From positions 3,858,335-3,922,334 of the forward strand of contig CM074805.1 of the NCBI GenBank assembly GCA_037447605.1: 64,000 nucleotides of DNA, in the 5' to 3' direction. The notes under the pieces were generated by a model. The model ran no database searches, was not told where the DNA came from, and saw nothing but the letters and a program-made list of their open reading frames with translations. This document shows, piece after piece, positions 12,667-23,785 of the stretch. The translations under genes were made by a program, and so were the position numbers. The stretch's first letter is position 1; each line of letters opens with the position of its first letter. This stretch comes from Zygnema circumcarinatum (Eukaryota > Streptophyta > Zygnematophyceae > Zygnematales > Zygnemataceae).

Positions 12667-12857
12667 GAAGATGGTAGGAGCAGGGAGGAGCTGATGAGGG
12701 AGAGCTAGTGGAACCAATGCATCAGAATCTGCCGATCCCTCTTTGTGTATGGAATCTTTGTTGGAGCAATCTCTGACCAGTGAATCTGTTTGTGTTTTCA
12801 GAAGAGTCGCATCATCTATGCACCCGCTGCCAAACGAAGTGGCGACAGATTGTATGA

Positions 12858-13672
12858 TCTTAAAAAAAACAGCGACTGTAGGAAACTATGCGTCTTTCTA
12901 GAATTTGAAGGTAAAGGCAGATTAGAGGACTTTTGCAGATTCTTTCAGAATAATAGGGCTCTAGGGTCTGTATAGTGCCGCTGTAGTCCCCTTTTTTCGG
13001 TATTCTTTCATTCTTTTCATTGCCTATACTTTGAAGCTGAAGTTTGGCAGTCATAAGGCGTCGTCTTTCTGTGCCATAGTTGTGTGCTTATTGGGAGAGG
13101 CCGCCTGGGACATTGCGAGTTTAAGAGTGGCGTATGGCGTGCTTTCAGTAATTTAGGAATGACAGCAAATGACTACAATAGTACTTTGAAGGAGGTTTGT
13201 TGATGTATTGATGGTAGTATGCGGATGTCCTAGGAGTTGTGGCCAGGGCCGAGCAGAGAAAGGGCAAGCCCCCAGGTCCTCCTCCACCAGTCACAGTCAC
13301 AGTACAGTCTCGCAAGAGACGAAGTAATGCAGGGGGAGGTTGGGCGATGAACAATGGCGGGCGTATTTACCCGTATGTTGGGTGTTGTTCCCTCTCTAGT
13401 GGAACTGTGACAAAGGTGCGAATTTGACCATGTCTCATGATACTCTAACAAGTGGAAAACTCATTTTGAGGAAACCCCTCGAAAGATTGAAGTGCATAAA
13501 ATATTGGGCTTGAATATCAGAGGCATTCACTGGCAGCTTGCCACAGCACACCGTTCACTTGACCTCACCTTTGGATGATTGGAACAATGACATAAAGCCA
13601 AAGCGCAACTCGGGCTTGCAAGAATGTTTCATTGACTGTAAGTGCCGCTAAAATAAGAAATAATCTCCATCT
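12858..13672. other. Convergent intergenic region, 3' UTRs
   Basis: This lies between the K+ channel (+) and the PAO5 stop (-). It includes the alternative last-exon end of the channel and probable 3' UTRs. No other gene or repeat was seen. Confidence 0.5.
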
Positions 13673-16600
13673 TCAGGCTGGGCGGAACCGCATGGCACCG
13701 CCGTCCTCCACATGAGTCGCGTAAAACTTTAAAATCCGTTGCGCTTCACGGCTGCCAGCATGAAATGCTCCGTGGGTGTTAGAATAGCTACTCCTGTGAG
13801 TCGCCTCTCCCGCAAACAGAATCTGCAGCGGCTGCGCTGAGCCCTCCTCCGAGTCTTCTTCTCCTGTTGCAGCATTGCTTGTTGACCCAGGCAGTGGCTT
13901 CGCCAGGACGTCAATATCTTCCCCACTTGATCCGACAGCAACATAAGAATATGAGCCTCTGAACAAGGGATCTGTACCCCACTGTGTCCGCAGAACAGCG
14001 ATAGGCTCAACCAGCCGTTCTCTCTCTGCTTCTGGGAAAAAACGTTTGATGGAATCCATGCACGCCTGCACGACCTTCTCTTCCACCTCGCTCTCCATCT
14101 CAACTGCCTCCCTTCCAGCAATCCAGGAGACAACCACTGGAGACTGAATATTGATAGGATGGAAGGCATACAGCTTTTGGGTCCAAGCCGGGAGACCATC
14201 CTCCTTTGAATCCTCCACAGGCGGCAAACCATCTGCTACTCCATGCCACCTCGTGCGAGGGGGGAACGAGTTATTTCGTAGAGGGTTCCATGCAACCTCC
14301 AGCCCTAAGCAATTTTCTCCCCAAACGCCGAGCTGTAACAAACAGAGAAGGCAAGAGGACAGTTCTCTGAGAGGTGTTCAAATGAACGAAAGTAAAGCAT
14401 CAATTCAAAGTCAAGTGCCAAAGATAGGATACATGACCACGTCATTCTCATGTGAGCATGTCTAGAGCTGTATAAAACCTTCCTTCCTTTCAAAGCATGA
14501 CAGATGGGCTTGGAATGAAATATAGCAGTGTGTGCTCAGCCCAAGGGAATGCATTTTTCGACTCATTCCTACAAATCGATATGGTGAATTTCCCGGCTTT
14601 CACAAAACCTACATCAAAGAAGTCACAGTTGGAGAAGATCCTCACATGCGAAGCTGAAGGAGAAGAAAATGAAATGGAATTATCCTTATAATAATCTTGA
14701 GTTTGAGGAAACGGAAAACACACACCTTTGGGAACTGGAGGAAGATCTTGTCGACTGTTCCGAAACCCATGCGGCGAATGACTTCCAGCTTCCAGTCAGG
14801 CAGCGGCGGGCAGAATAAATTTTTTGGCGGCACCTTTGGCCCTTGCCCTGCTGCCCGCTCCTTCAAAACTCCCAAAGACACTGTCACCACCACGTGGTTG
14901 GCCTCCACCTCCTCTCCATCAGACGTGACAATTGTCACAGGTAGCCTTTTAGAAGGGAGGGACTCTCTGCCAGAAGGAGACCAACGGATTTCCACGACTT
15001 CTCGACCAAACAGCAACGTGCCGGGTTGCAACTGACTAGCCAATATCTCCACCACCCGGCTGTACCTGCAGATAGAGAGACCATGGCTTAAGTGACTGGA
15101 TACAGCCCTGCCGTACAGAACACTTCTTTCCTATGCTATGACTATGCATAGGGAACATAGCAGCTAGAATAAGCCCAACAGCATAGTAAAGGAAGCCTGC
15201 CTTCTCAGGGCTGCACCTTTGTGCAGTATGGGAGCAGTACGGCAGGGGCCCGGGGATTACCCCTTTGCGATTGTGATATGGGGCCCGGGATACTCCTCGT
15301 ATTCTCCAAATGAACGGAGTGACAGGTCTTCCAGAGAATCAACACCGGAAATACAGCACTCCAAGCGTGTTCGCATGTCAAATATAGCTTTACGCTGCAG
15401 TATCTCCTCATCGGCCCCCTCAAAACCTTTCCATGAATCCTCTTTAATCAGCTTTGCCATACCTTTCTCAAGTCTAACCATGGCAGCGCTTCCACGTTCG
15501 GTTTCCATGGACGGTCCGTCATCACGCTGCGCTTCAGGACCTGCACTTGCACTGCCTCGCCAGGCTGCCATATTCAATTCGCAGGTTCAATTCTACAACT
15601 GTCTCAACCAGCGACAATGAAATGCAGCATTCATGCATGAACAGTGCAATTCCGAGGTGACCTTCACCTCCTTCTCTCTCCCAACTACCCTATTCACATG
15701 ATGGGTCATTCGCACCACCCATAACGAACAAGCAGATGTTCCTTTTTCTGTTACCCACATTCCCCAAATGTCCAGAAGGTCTGAGTCCCACCTAGCCGTT
15801 GCAGAGTAGGCAACTGCCCTTCGCCCACGCTCAGCGAGAGTTTCCGCCCCCGCCCAGTCATCCTCCCACTTCTCCTCCTCTCCCAGCAGCGGATTGTCAG
15901 AGAATGAGCTGCCTCTCTGCATCTGCCGCTGCTGGATATCTTCTATAAAGCCTTTGAGCAGGTAAGCACCAACGCTCTCATTCACACCAACCTGACAAAC
16001 CACAAGTGCAGGTGATAAGAGAGTTTCTAAGGTCGGTTTTGAGTCCACAACTATCGACATTCCATGGCTGCAAACTAGCACATGGGTATCATTCAACGAC
16101 GCACCTCACACCCATTCTTGTCTTTATAGCGACGCAGTCCGGTCTCCTTCGCACCAATCGTATGCGTTTCGGTGATGAGCCGCCGGTAAAGCCCCTTCAC
16201 TTCAGCCACGAGTTTGGGGTCACCCTCCGACCCCCCCTCCATCCGGTATTGATTGTTGCCGGTCCACCGTGTGCCCCCCCATGGGCCGCTATTGAGGTCG
16301 AGAAGATTGTGCTTCTCTGCGATCTCCATTAAGGGGCTGCCCTCCGTTCCATGGATCCAATTTGCACCCATCTGCAAACGAACAAGGGCAAGAGGCAGAC
16401 TCAGTCTAATGATGACGACTGGTGAGGATTGCAGGGCCACATACTGACAGCGTATCTGAATTCTGTCAAAATGAAAAGCCCCGCTCTTACATCCGCTGGC
16501 AAATCTCAGACCAGTACTACCTACCCTCACCCAATTCTTTCAAATATAATCCCCGAATGGGATGAGAAGCATTAAGAGAAAAGCCGTGTTTTCTTTGTTG

Positions 16601-17718
16601 TGCGGCTCAATTGCGTTAGATCTAATCAGCTCACCTCCACTTTCTCGCCTCCAAATTCGCGGCTCCATATGCGTCCTCCCACCCTCTCCCCGGCCTCCAA
16701 CAGAACTACATCGACCGAACCTGACTTCTGCACTCGTCCAAACAACATACGGTTAAATCCAAAGAGGAGACCGGCATTCATCTGACTACGAGAAACTGCG
16801 TCAATTGATTTTAACCACGTGCAGCTTAAGTTTATTCCCAATCGACCGCGAATGTGCTGAGTTCAACAAGCATGCCCCTGATTGCACTTCTGCGAATATT
16901 TTGGAGTGCTGAATCTGCAAGCATGATGGACCTCGTTAGAAACTAATCGGCTTAAATATCTCATGGCGGCATTGAGTCCATCAATACTTTAGGCGTGGCC
17001 CAAATACGCTTTTAGAAAAGTTCATGCACAGATTGGAACTACATTGCAGCTACCGATGCTTTTTTTCTAACAGCGAGGGCTTAGAAGTTGGTGTAGGATC
17101 AAGTGGCAAGAAAAAGAAACTAAAGTACTACACTCGTGCAAAGAAGGGATGGAAACCATGGTTTATTCAAGGGTTTCAAAAACCCACCAATTCCAATGTT
17201 TATGAGAGCGAAAACAATATTTATTAAAAAATTCGTTGCCATGAGGTTTGCAGTTGCTAGAAGACAAAGATACGGTATCAACTCAAGAGCAAATTTTGAA
17301 ACAATTCAAATCAACGATCACAATCTATCCTCAAAGAATCTCGACGATTCAAGATAAAGAGCGAACTCTCGTCCTTTCTCTGTTCACGTCAACCACTTCC
17401 ATCATTGTCCGCGCCGTTCACCGAGGTTAATTAACATGTCCTTGAACCTACTTGGAAGAATGATTGTACATTGCTCATCAAAGCTTTCATGTTCGCATTG
17501 CAATGCTCTCTGAAGCTGAACGAATTAAAAAATCCCTTCAATAAGCAGACTGCTGAGTGTATGCATGTAGTTCACATTCCACACACTTCGTACGCACTCT
17601 CCTCCCGCAACAAGCAGCACCCGCCGTCCCCTCCCTTCCACCCCTTCACCTGCAGCTGCATGGCCGCCACCAGCCCCGAGATGCCCGCCCCCACCACCAC
17701 CACCTTGGGCCGCGCCAT
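13673..17718 (-). CDS. PAO5: PAO5-like FAD-dependent polyamine oxidase
   Basis: Flavin amine oxidase of the plant PAO5 (spermine oxidase-like) clade, which oxidises spermine/thermospermine using FAD. Seven minus-strand exons join in phase: 17718-17650, 16727-16635, 16371-16105, 15991-15792, 15551-15261, 15065-14726 and 14332-13673, giving 639 residues. The N-terminal FAD fold shows KVVVVGAGISGLVAAMQL, then LLEAGERVGGRIWS, GANWIHGTEGSPL, HITIAKGYSRVVEIL, VVVTVSLGVLK, FGTVDKIFLQFPK, WGTDPLFRGSYSYVAVGSSG and FAGEATHRSSYSNTHGAF. Arabidopsis PAO5 is about 530 residues; the extra length is mainly an acidic middle part and a loop before the last FAD motif. An in-frame upstream ATG at 17874 would add 52 Arg-rich residues that could act as a targeting peptide, but the GxGxxG motif directly after 17718 fits the cytosolic form. 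The acceptor at 15551 is the least certain junction. Confidence 0.9.
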
Positions 17719-18011
17719 GGCTGCCTCTGCCCCTCTTCGCTCCTTCCGCACCCGCTTCACGCCCAGGCCACGGCCCCGACGGAAAGTGGCGTCACGCTGC
17801 TGACGCCACGGACGGCGCGGTTGTACGAACAGGTGCAAGTTTGACGCAACGGATTTTGGCGTCCCAGATGGCACCTTCCTGGCAGCTGCCTCAACCCTAA
17901 AACCCTAAACCCTTAACCCTACAACCTCAAAACTCAAAACCCCGACCCCGACCGTACGTTTCCTTACCGTACGGTACCCTGTCGAGCTCATGTCGGCATG
18001 AGGCATGGCCC
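17719..18011. promoter_or_regulatory. Short divergent promoter, PAO5 / unknown gene
   Basis: A compact spacer under 300 bp separates two outward-facing reading frames. It holds a CCCTAAA-type tract (17893-17932) and two GTAC palindromic motifs, ACCGTACGTT at 17951 and TTACCGTACGGTACC at 17963. Telo-box (AAACCCTAA) elements are common in promoters of plant growth and translation genes; a function here is inference. Confidence 0.5.
17893..17932. repeat. Interstitial telomere-like CCCTAAAA/CCCTAAA tract
   Basis: Degenerate consecutive units are CCCTAAAA, CCCTAAA, CCCTTAA and CCCTACAA, in the PAO5/unknown promoter. Confidence 0.8.
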
Positions 18012-19720
18012 ATGGCATGGCATGGCAGAGCGATAAAGGCCCTCCCTCCACTCGCGCGATTCATCAGAGCTCGAGGCCATATGGCTATGGCGGTCGCGGC
18101 TGGGGGCGTGCCTGCGGCGCTGCGTGCCCTCCTCCGCGTCGCTGTCTTGGCGCCCCTCTGCAGGCTGGAGGCGCTTTCAGGAGGGGCGGCTGGAGGAGGG
18201 TCGTTTCAGGCGGGCGGTCAGCGGGGGATGACCAAACGGGCCAAGAAGACGTGGGGATGTACGACAGTTCGTCGAATTTTTAGAGTGTTCTATTAAGGAA
18301 TTTTCATGGTGGCTGTAGATATTTTGGAATTCTGCAGGTTTATTGAATAATTTCTTCGTTTGGTTCCGCCAGTTGGAAGTTGTATTGCAAGATTGGACCG
18401 TGCGTTTTCAGTAGCATGTATCCTGCTGACATGCCGATTGAACCTGCGCGACTGTTTGGTGGATTGGCTGCAGTCCCCTGGGTGGAGGTTCAAGTGGAGG
18501 AGGGAGTGCCTGTTCCATCATCGCAACCAAATGCAGGCAGCATCGGGAATCGCAAGCATTTACGGCGCATGAAATTGCGAGCCCTTTTCGCCAAGGTGCT
18601 TACGCTTGACCTTTTACGGAATGTGGGTTTGAATATGAAGCTCTTGTATAATTAAGATGCTAGTTGTACGACACTCTAGCGTGAAAGCAACCATGGAAAT
18701 GCCACTGAAAGCAACATAAATGATAACTTACTGCCCGAGTCCGCTTCCCAATTTCAAAGGTACAGTAGTGCGCTTACTTTTCTTGGAAGTAGTTTGGATC
18801 AATTTGAGATGTAAGTGTTTCCATTGCTGTTTGGCTGTCTTGTAACGTCACACTTAGACTGAAAGCTTACGGGTCAGTAGCCTTCTTGACAAGAGTCACA
18901 AAATGACGTTTTTGGTACACGAAGTTGTGGCTACTATGTTTTTCTCCAAAGGTCCCTTTGCAACTTGTTTGCGTCCGGAAGCATGAATGGAGTAAGAAAC
19001 CTAAAGGCTCAAGTTAAACTTGACGCTTGCCACGGAGTTTGTCCGTTGGTGCATTAGAAGTTTCCACAAGGTGCTGTTTCTCAAGAAAGGAAGGGGGTGG
19101 AACTGGGAGGCTGCCTTCGAGTCATGATTCAGCTGACTCGGATGTTTCTGCTGTGAGCAGGAGGAGGTGCACAAGAAACTCGCAGAAAGGAAAGTAGCGT
19201 TTGAGGCAAGGGACAAGGCTCGAATTGAGCGGTGGAATGCTGCGAAAAGTCGTGCGGATGAATGGCAGTTATTCTTGCAAAACAACGGTGGCACAACCTC
19301 TAAAGTGGCAGAAGCTCAGCAATGATCACTAACATGTATTATCAACAGGATATGTTATAGAGGTTTTCTCAATTTCCTTCTAGTGCTGGGACCCAGAGGG
19401 AAGCACTGAGGAAGAAGAAGCAGCATGCCACTAAATCTATCAAAGTTGGAGCGTTTGAACAGATTTTTGGACAGGATGTATCCTCCGCTACTCCCGAATC
19501 CTTTCCCCAATGCTCCCAAGGAGTTCTCCAGAGGGTATCAACTCCTCACGTCCCGGTTTCGGTAGAACCAAACCTGTTTTTGGAGCTTCTGTCAGTAGCC
19601 AGCCAGTCCCTTGAGGAGATCACCCCCAGGCTACGGCTGTACTCCTGTAACCTGCGTCTCTTGGGGCGTTATTTACCCTCCAGTGCTCCGGACATTATAT
19701 TGCAGAAGTTTTGCCGTTAA
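18012..19720 (+). CDS. Unrecognised basic protein, possibly organelle-targeted
   Basis: I do not recognise this gene. Exon 1 (from 18012) opens with an Arg/Ala-rich, acid-free stretch (MAWHGRAIKALPPLARF...) resembling a mitochondrial or plastid presequence, followed by MTKRAKKTWG. Exon 2 (about 18412-18595) encodes YPADMPIEPARLFGGLAAV, PWVEVQVEEGVPVPSSQP and GSIGNRKHLRRMKLRALFAK, which reads like a conserved block. Exon 3 (19161-19325, phase 0) encodes a charged helix, EEVHKKLAERKVAFEARDKA then RIERWNAAKSRADEWQ. It either stops at 19325 or splices on to an open frame ending at 19720 (REALRKKKQHATKSIKVGAF ... LRLLGRYLPSS). The exon 1/2 junction is not settled: the strongest donor (GTACGA at 18258) is in the wrong phase. 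An organelle ribosomal or assembly protein is a guess from its composition only. Confidence 0.5.
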
Positions 19721-20686
19721 GAATTCAGCTGACGTCTTTTAAGACATTCAAACTTATTTTTTTGCGCTCCTGTAAAGGACAAACTAGGCTTAGTTCAGAA
19801 CGCTCTCATAGTGTCAGCCTCCTCTATGTGGATAGCTTAGGCTTTGGGACAAATTAAAGGCCAAGGGAAATCTGGAATGTTGTAGCGTTGCTAATTGCCA
19901 ATGGTGTAGGGCCCTATGGGCGCACATTGGCTGGGGGGATGCTCCTGTCAATTGCGGACTCTGTCGCTGAATTCTTAAAAAAGGGAGTTGGTAGTGGTCC
20001 TGGTACGGATGCACATTCTGCTGGTGAGGCGCGTTCGGCGACATCATAGTGGGCATGGCTTCACGATGTACTCAGTTTTTTGAATGTGGTAAATATTTAC
20101 ATTATTATGGACGCGCTCACGGTTTTTGTGAAGTCAATGGACGTAAGCGCCGCCGTCCGTCCATTTTCTGCCCCATCTCGTGCAAGGGCTGATGTCATCA
20201 AACCGCAAGTTTTCCCCTCATTTTGCGGGAATGGCGTCAGCAAGCCGCAAGTTTTTCACAGCTCGAACCATTGGATAGGCAACCATTGGACAACCATTCG
20301 ATGGCAATGGTTGGACGTCCAATGGTTGCCAACCATTGGCATCCACTGATTCCGAACCATTCGACTTTGCCAACCATTGGCGCGGGAATTGCCAGTGAAC
20401 GAAATCTTACGAACAAGAAAGTTTCGGAAGTACTCCGCCGCACCAGAATCGCGATGTCGCCAGAGTACTCGTTCTGGTCTCAAACTTACGATCAACTTTT
20501 GTCTGACACCCCCTAATGGTCCGACCCGTAAAGATTTTTTCCTCCTTTCCCGAGTGCTGATGTCGGTAATCCGCAAGTTTTTCCCCTCCGCGGAGACACG
20601 ACCTGAGGCCTGCAACTAGTTGCGCTTCCGCTCGCTGCCGAGTTATCTGGTGGAGAGGCAGAGTTCTGTGGGGTGGAGGAGCAGCC
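19721..20686. other. Intergenic region upstream of PUX2
   Basis: No gene seen. It holds the AACCATTGG motif array (20265-20390) about 300 bp upstream of the PUX2-like start codon. Confidence 0.5.
20265..20390. repeat. Array of AACCATTGG / AATGGTT motifs in both orientations
   Basis: Within ~125 bp AACCATTGG or close variants (AACCATTCG) occur about six times and the inverse AATGGTT twice, with spacings of about 11-17 bp. The core CCAACCATTGG is also present in the minisatellite at 6061-6178. Confidence 0.85.
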
Positions 20687-23318
20687 ATGGACGACATCCA
20701 GAAGCAGGCGAAGGAGATTATGAACAAAATTGCCAACCCTTTCAAGCCCAAGTTCAAGGGTCAGGGCCACCGCTTAGGCAGTGCAGACGGCTCGTCGGCT
20801 TCAGCGTCAACCCCTTCAAAGGGGGGGGCTGCTGGGAGGCCTTCAGCCAGCAGTGCGAGAGGAGTGGCATCTCATGGCGCCGCAGGCAGTGGAGACTTGC
20901 CTTCCAGAGAGAAGGTTAGACAGGAATTTGGTGGAGTACAGCGAGGCAGTGGCTCTCAGCCAGCAAAAAACACTCGCACTGAAAGCCAGGGGGTTGTAAG
21001 GAATGATGTTGGAGCTCAGAGTGTTCCTGTGAAGACTGTCGGAAGTATTTTGCAGGAACGTGAAGCAGGGGTCCGATCACATGAGGAGCGTGGACCTTTT
21101 AGTCCGTTTAGGCCTGATATAGCATCTGCTGGAGCAGCGGGGGGAGGGATGGTCGGCTTTTCCAGCATGGAGCCTCCTGCATCTGGAAAGGTTCGGGAGG
21201 GTCCTCAGAACGATCAGCGTTATCAGTGCCCCGTTTGCCAAGAATGTTGGAATTCCGAGGTTGAGGTTGCCATGCACGTGGACGAGTGTCTCTCCAGAAA
21301 ATTGGCGGAGGGAGGAAATGCGCAGGAGATCGCCAGCGGAGAAAGCAAGATGTCAAGCATAGGGAGTAACGACCTTGCTAGGGGGATACGTAGCAGTTCT
21401 GAGTTGACAGCGGACAGGGAAAAGGTAGAGGGCCACGTAGGTGAGAGAAGAGGATTTTGGGAGATTCATCAAGCAGCAGCAACAATCATCTCTGCTGCAC
21501 CTCAGCAGGCCTCGTTGGAGATTTTGGTCAAAATTTTGAGGAACATCAGCAACGAGCCATCGCTAGAGAAGTTCCGGCGTCTCCGGATGGGCAATCCGAA
21601 GATAGCTGAGTTGGTGGGAAGAGCTGTTGGAGCCATGGAACTTTTGCAAGCCGTTGGATTTGAGCTCACTGAGGAGGGTGGGCAGGGGGCTGAGAAGGAG
21701 GTGGTAGCAGTGATGAAGCAGCCTGATGAAAATCAGTTAACAGGTATAAACGAAGCTGTGCACCTCTTGGAACTGCAGCTTCCGAAACCGCTGACAGTCC
21801 AGACAACTGAGTCGAGTTCAGGAACTCCAATGTTTTCATTAGTCAAATCAAATTCGGCATCAGGCCAAAGCTCCAGAGGCGAAAGCGGCACGGCCGGGTC
21901 GGTGGCTGCCGTACCATCTGCAAAGCCCTCCGTGCTAGCAAGGAAAAGGGACAGAAAGGTGTGCATACTTGCTGTGACTCTTAGCCAGTTTTCGCACAGC
22001 TGCCTTAGGGTTGGTCTGCTCGCTTCAATATGTGCAAAAATGAAACTTACTCGAGTGGAGGGGTGAGCATTGGTTCAAGGGCTGGTAATGCTGAGTCAAG
22101 GTGCATTTAGACTATATTGAACCTCCAGTGATGAATGCAAGTGCAAGCAAGCGGGCATTTTATCGTCCTGAGAGAAAATGACAGTGACTTGCAAGTAGCA
22201 GCCTGAGTTGGACTTTTTTATCCTGGTGTGGACAGTTGCGCGTGTTCTTGCCATCACCTGAGAATATGGCGGCCCGCATAGAGGTTCCCGATTCGTTTTT
22301 TGTACGCTCGGCTGAAGAAGTTCGTAATGAGGTTCTGGCTCGAAAGAAACAATTGGAAAATTCACAGGTACTTGTTACAAGGGCCTGGAGAGAGAAGCAG
22401 GCAGCTGCTAGTAAACGGCGCTATTCAGCAGCCATTTTGCGGATCCAGCTTCCAGACATGCTTGTCCTGGAAGGCGTTTTCCATCCATCAGAGCCAACTT
22501 CTGCACTTTATGAGGTCTGTCTTCACTCCCAGACGTGAATTCTAGTTGGCATGGTCTTGGTCTTGGTCTAAAAACCCTAAAAACCCTAAAAACCGTAAAA
22601 ACCCTAAAAAGGGCTTTAGGTCTGGAATGGATTCAGGCCCTTGCTCTGATTATCAATTTTATCGGGGGAAAGAATTGAAGGTAGCCAGCTTTCCTGTTAG
22701 TCTTTTTCTATCATTTGAAGGCTCCATGCCACGAGTCATAATGATTGTTTTCAATCCTGAAGGTCGGACCATCGGGAAGTTGGTTGGCTTCCTTTTATTT
22801 TCTGTTTAAGCGAATCTGTGCTCTATATGTACAGCTAAATTTAGGTCATATAGTCCTTTCCCCTGTCTTCTTGATCGAGAGATGCACTAATTTCTCTCTC
22901 GTTGAGCACATAGACCGATTGATCTTGCCTCTCCTTAAACTTCCGGCCCAGTCACCATTAGCCAGTGGCATATTGGCATGCTTGTCTTGGAGAGCTCAAG
23001 TCAACCCACTCACTGCATCTTTGTGGCCGGTGGTGAATGGCCGGCCTTTGTGACTCGCAGTTTGTTGCAGAAGCTTTGCTGGACCCCTCTCAGGAGTTTC
23101 AGCTCTGCCACCCCATTCCCACTCGCAGTCCCTTCATCCCCTCTGTGGCGACCTCTAAAGCCGCCATTCCTACCTTGGAAGAGGCGGACTTGGTCCCGGC
23201 CTCGCTCATCAAGTTCCGGGCGGTCGATATCGGGCCGGGAGGGTACACAGGGCTCAGGAAGGACCTCATTTTGCGGGCAGAGCCTCTCACCTCTACTCCA
23301 TACCCGACCAGCCAGTGA
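20687..23318 (+). CDS. PUX2: PUX2-like PUB/UBX-domain protein (CDC48 cofactor)
   Basis: Plant UBX-family protein of the PUX2 type, a peripheral adaptor of the AAA ATPase CDC48/p97. Three exons: 20687-21958, 22236-22514 and 23061-23318, all phase 0, giving 602 residues. The start MDDIQKQAKEIM with NPFKPKFKGQGHRLG matches the PUX2 N-terminus. A C2HC-like zinc motif (CPVCQECWNSEVEVAMHVDE) sits near residue 180. The PUB domain is at ~260-350 (ASLEILVKILRNISNEP, FRRLRMGNPKIAELVG, LLQAVGFELTEEGG). The C-terminal part has ARIEVPDSFFVRSAEEVR, REKQAAASKRRYSAAILRI, LPDMLVLEGVFHPSEPTSAL and TLEEADLVPASLIKFR, followed by YTGLRKDLI. All follow the Arabidopsis PUX2 order, though the low-complexity linker after the N-terminus is longer. 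Confidence 0.92.
22569..22610. repeat. Interstitial CCCTAAAAA (9-bp) tract
   Basis: Four to five units with 9-bp spacing (CCCTAAAAA, one as CCGTAAAAA) lie in intron 2 of the PUX2-like gene, 55 bp beyond the donor. Confidence 0.85.
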
Positions 23319-23410
23319 GGGGGCCGCGGCTGTACAGCAGGGTATATTATAGTCTTGGGGATATCCATGGGTTTTTTGTTCTTTTTTTTTGTTTTTTAAT
23401 TTTTAATTGT

Positions 23411-23785
23411 TTGAAGGAATTGCGGCGTACAATAGTTTCTTTCCTGTATAGCTTTAGCCATTGGCTGCGTCGATTCCACTCGAAGAAGCCTGTGTATGAT
23501 TGTAGGGATTTTCTTTACCGCTTTTTCGCAGTTTTGTCCTCCAAATAATGCTTTGACTCATTGGGGTTCGAAGAGTCAAGTTATTGAACTAACTTTGTTT
23601 CCTGTCCGCGTGACATTCTGCTAGTCATTGTTATCAAAGTTGATATTCCAAATTGGTTTAAGGCTTATTGGTTGTGGAAGAAGAAGCACGCTTTTATATG
23701 TGGTTGCAATGTCTGTGCTTTGCAAGAGAAGTGGCCCTTCAAGCAAGCACCATGCTTGTCCTTTTTTGGCAATCAGATGTGCATC
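23411..23785 (+). repeat. Direct repeat copy 1 (~370 bp)
   Basis: A block from about TTTGAAGGAATTGCGGCGTA to GGCAATCAGATGTG is repeated at 27793-28165 in the same orientation, at roughly 90% identity by eye. Shared stretches include CTTTAGCCATTGGCTGCGTC and GTGTATGATTGTAGGGATTT. It begins about 90 bp downstream of the PUX2-like stop. The short frames inside are broken by indels between copies, so I do not call a gene. Confidence 0.85.
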
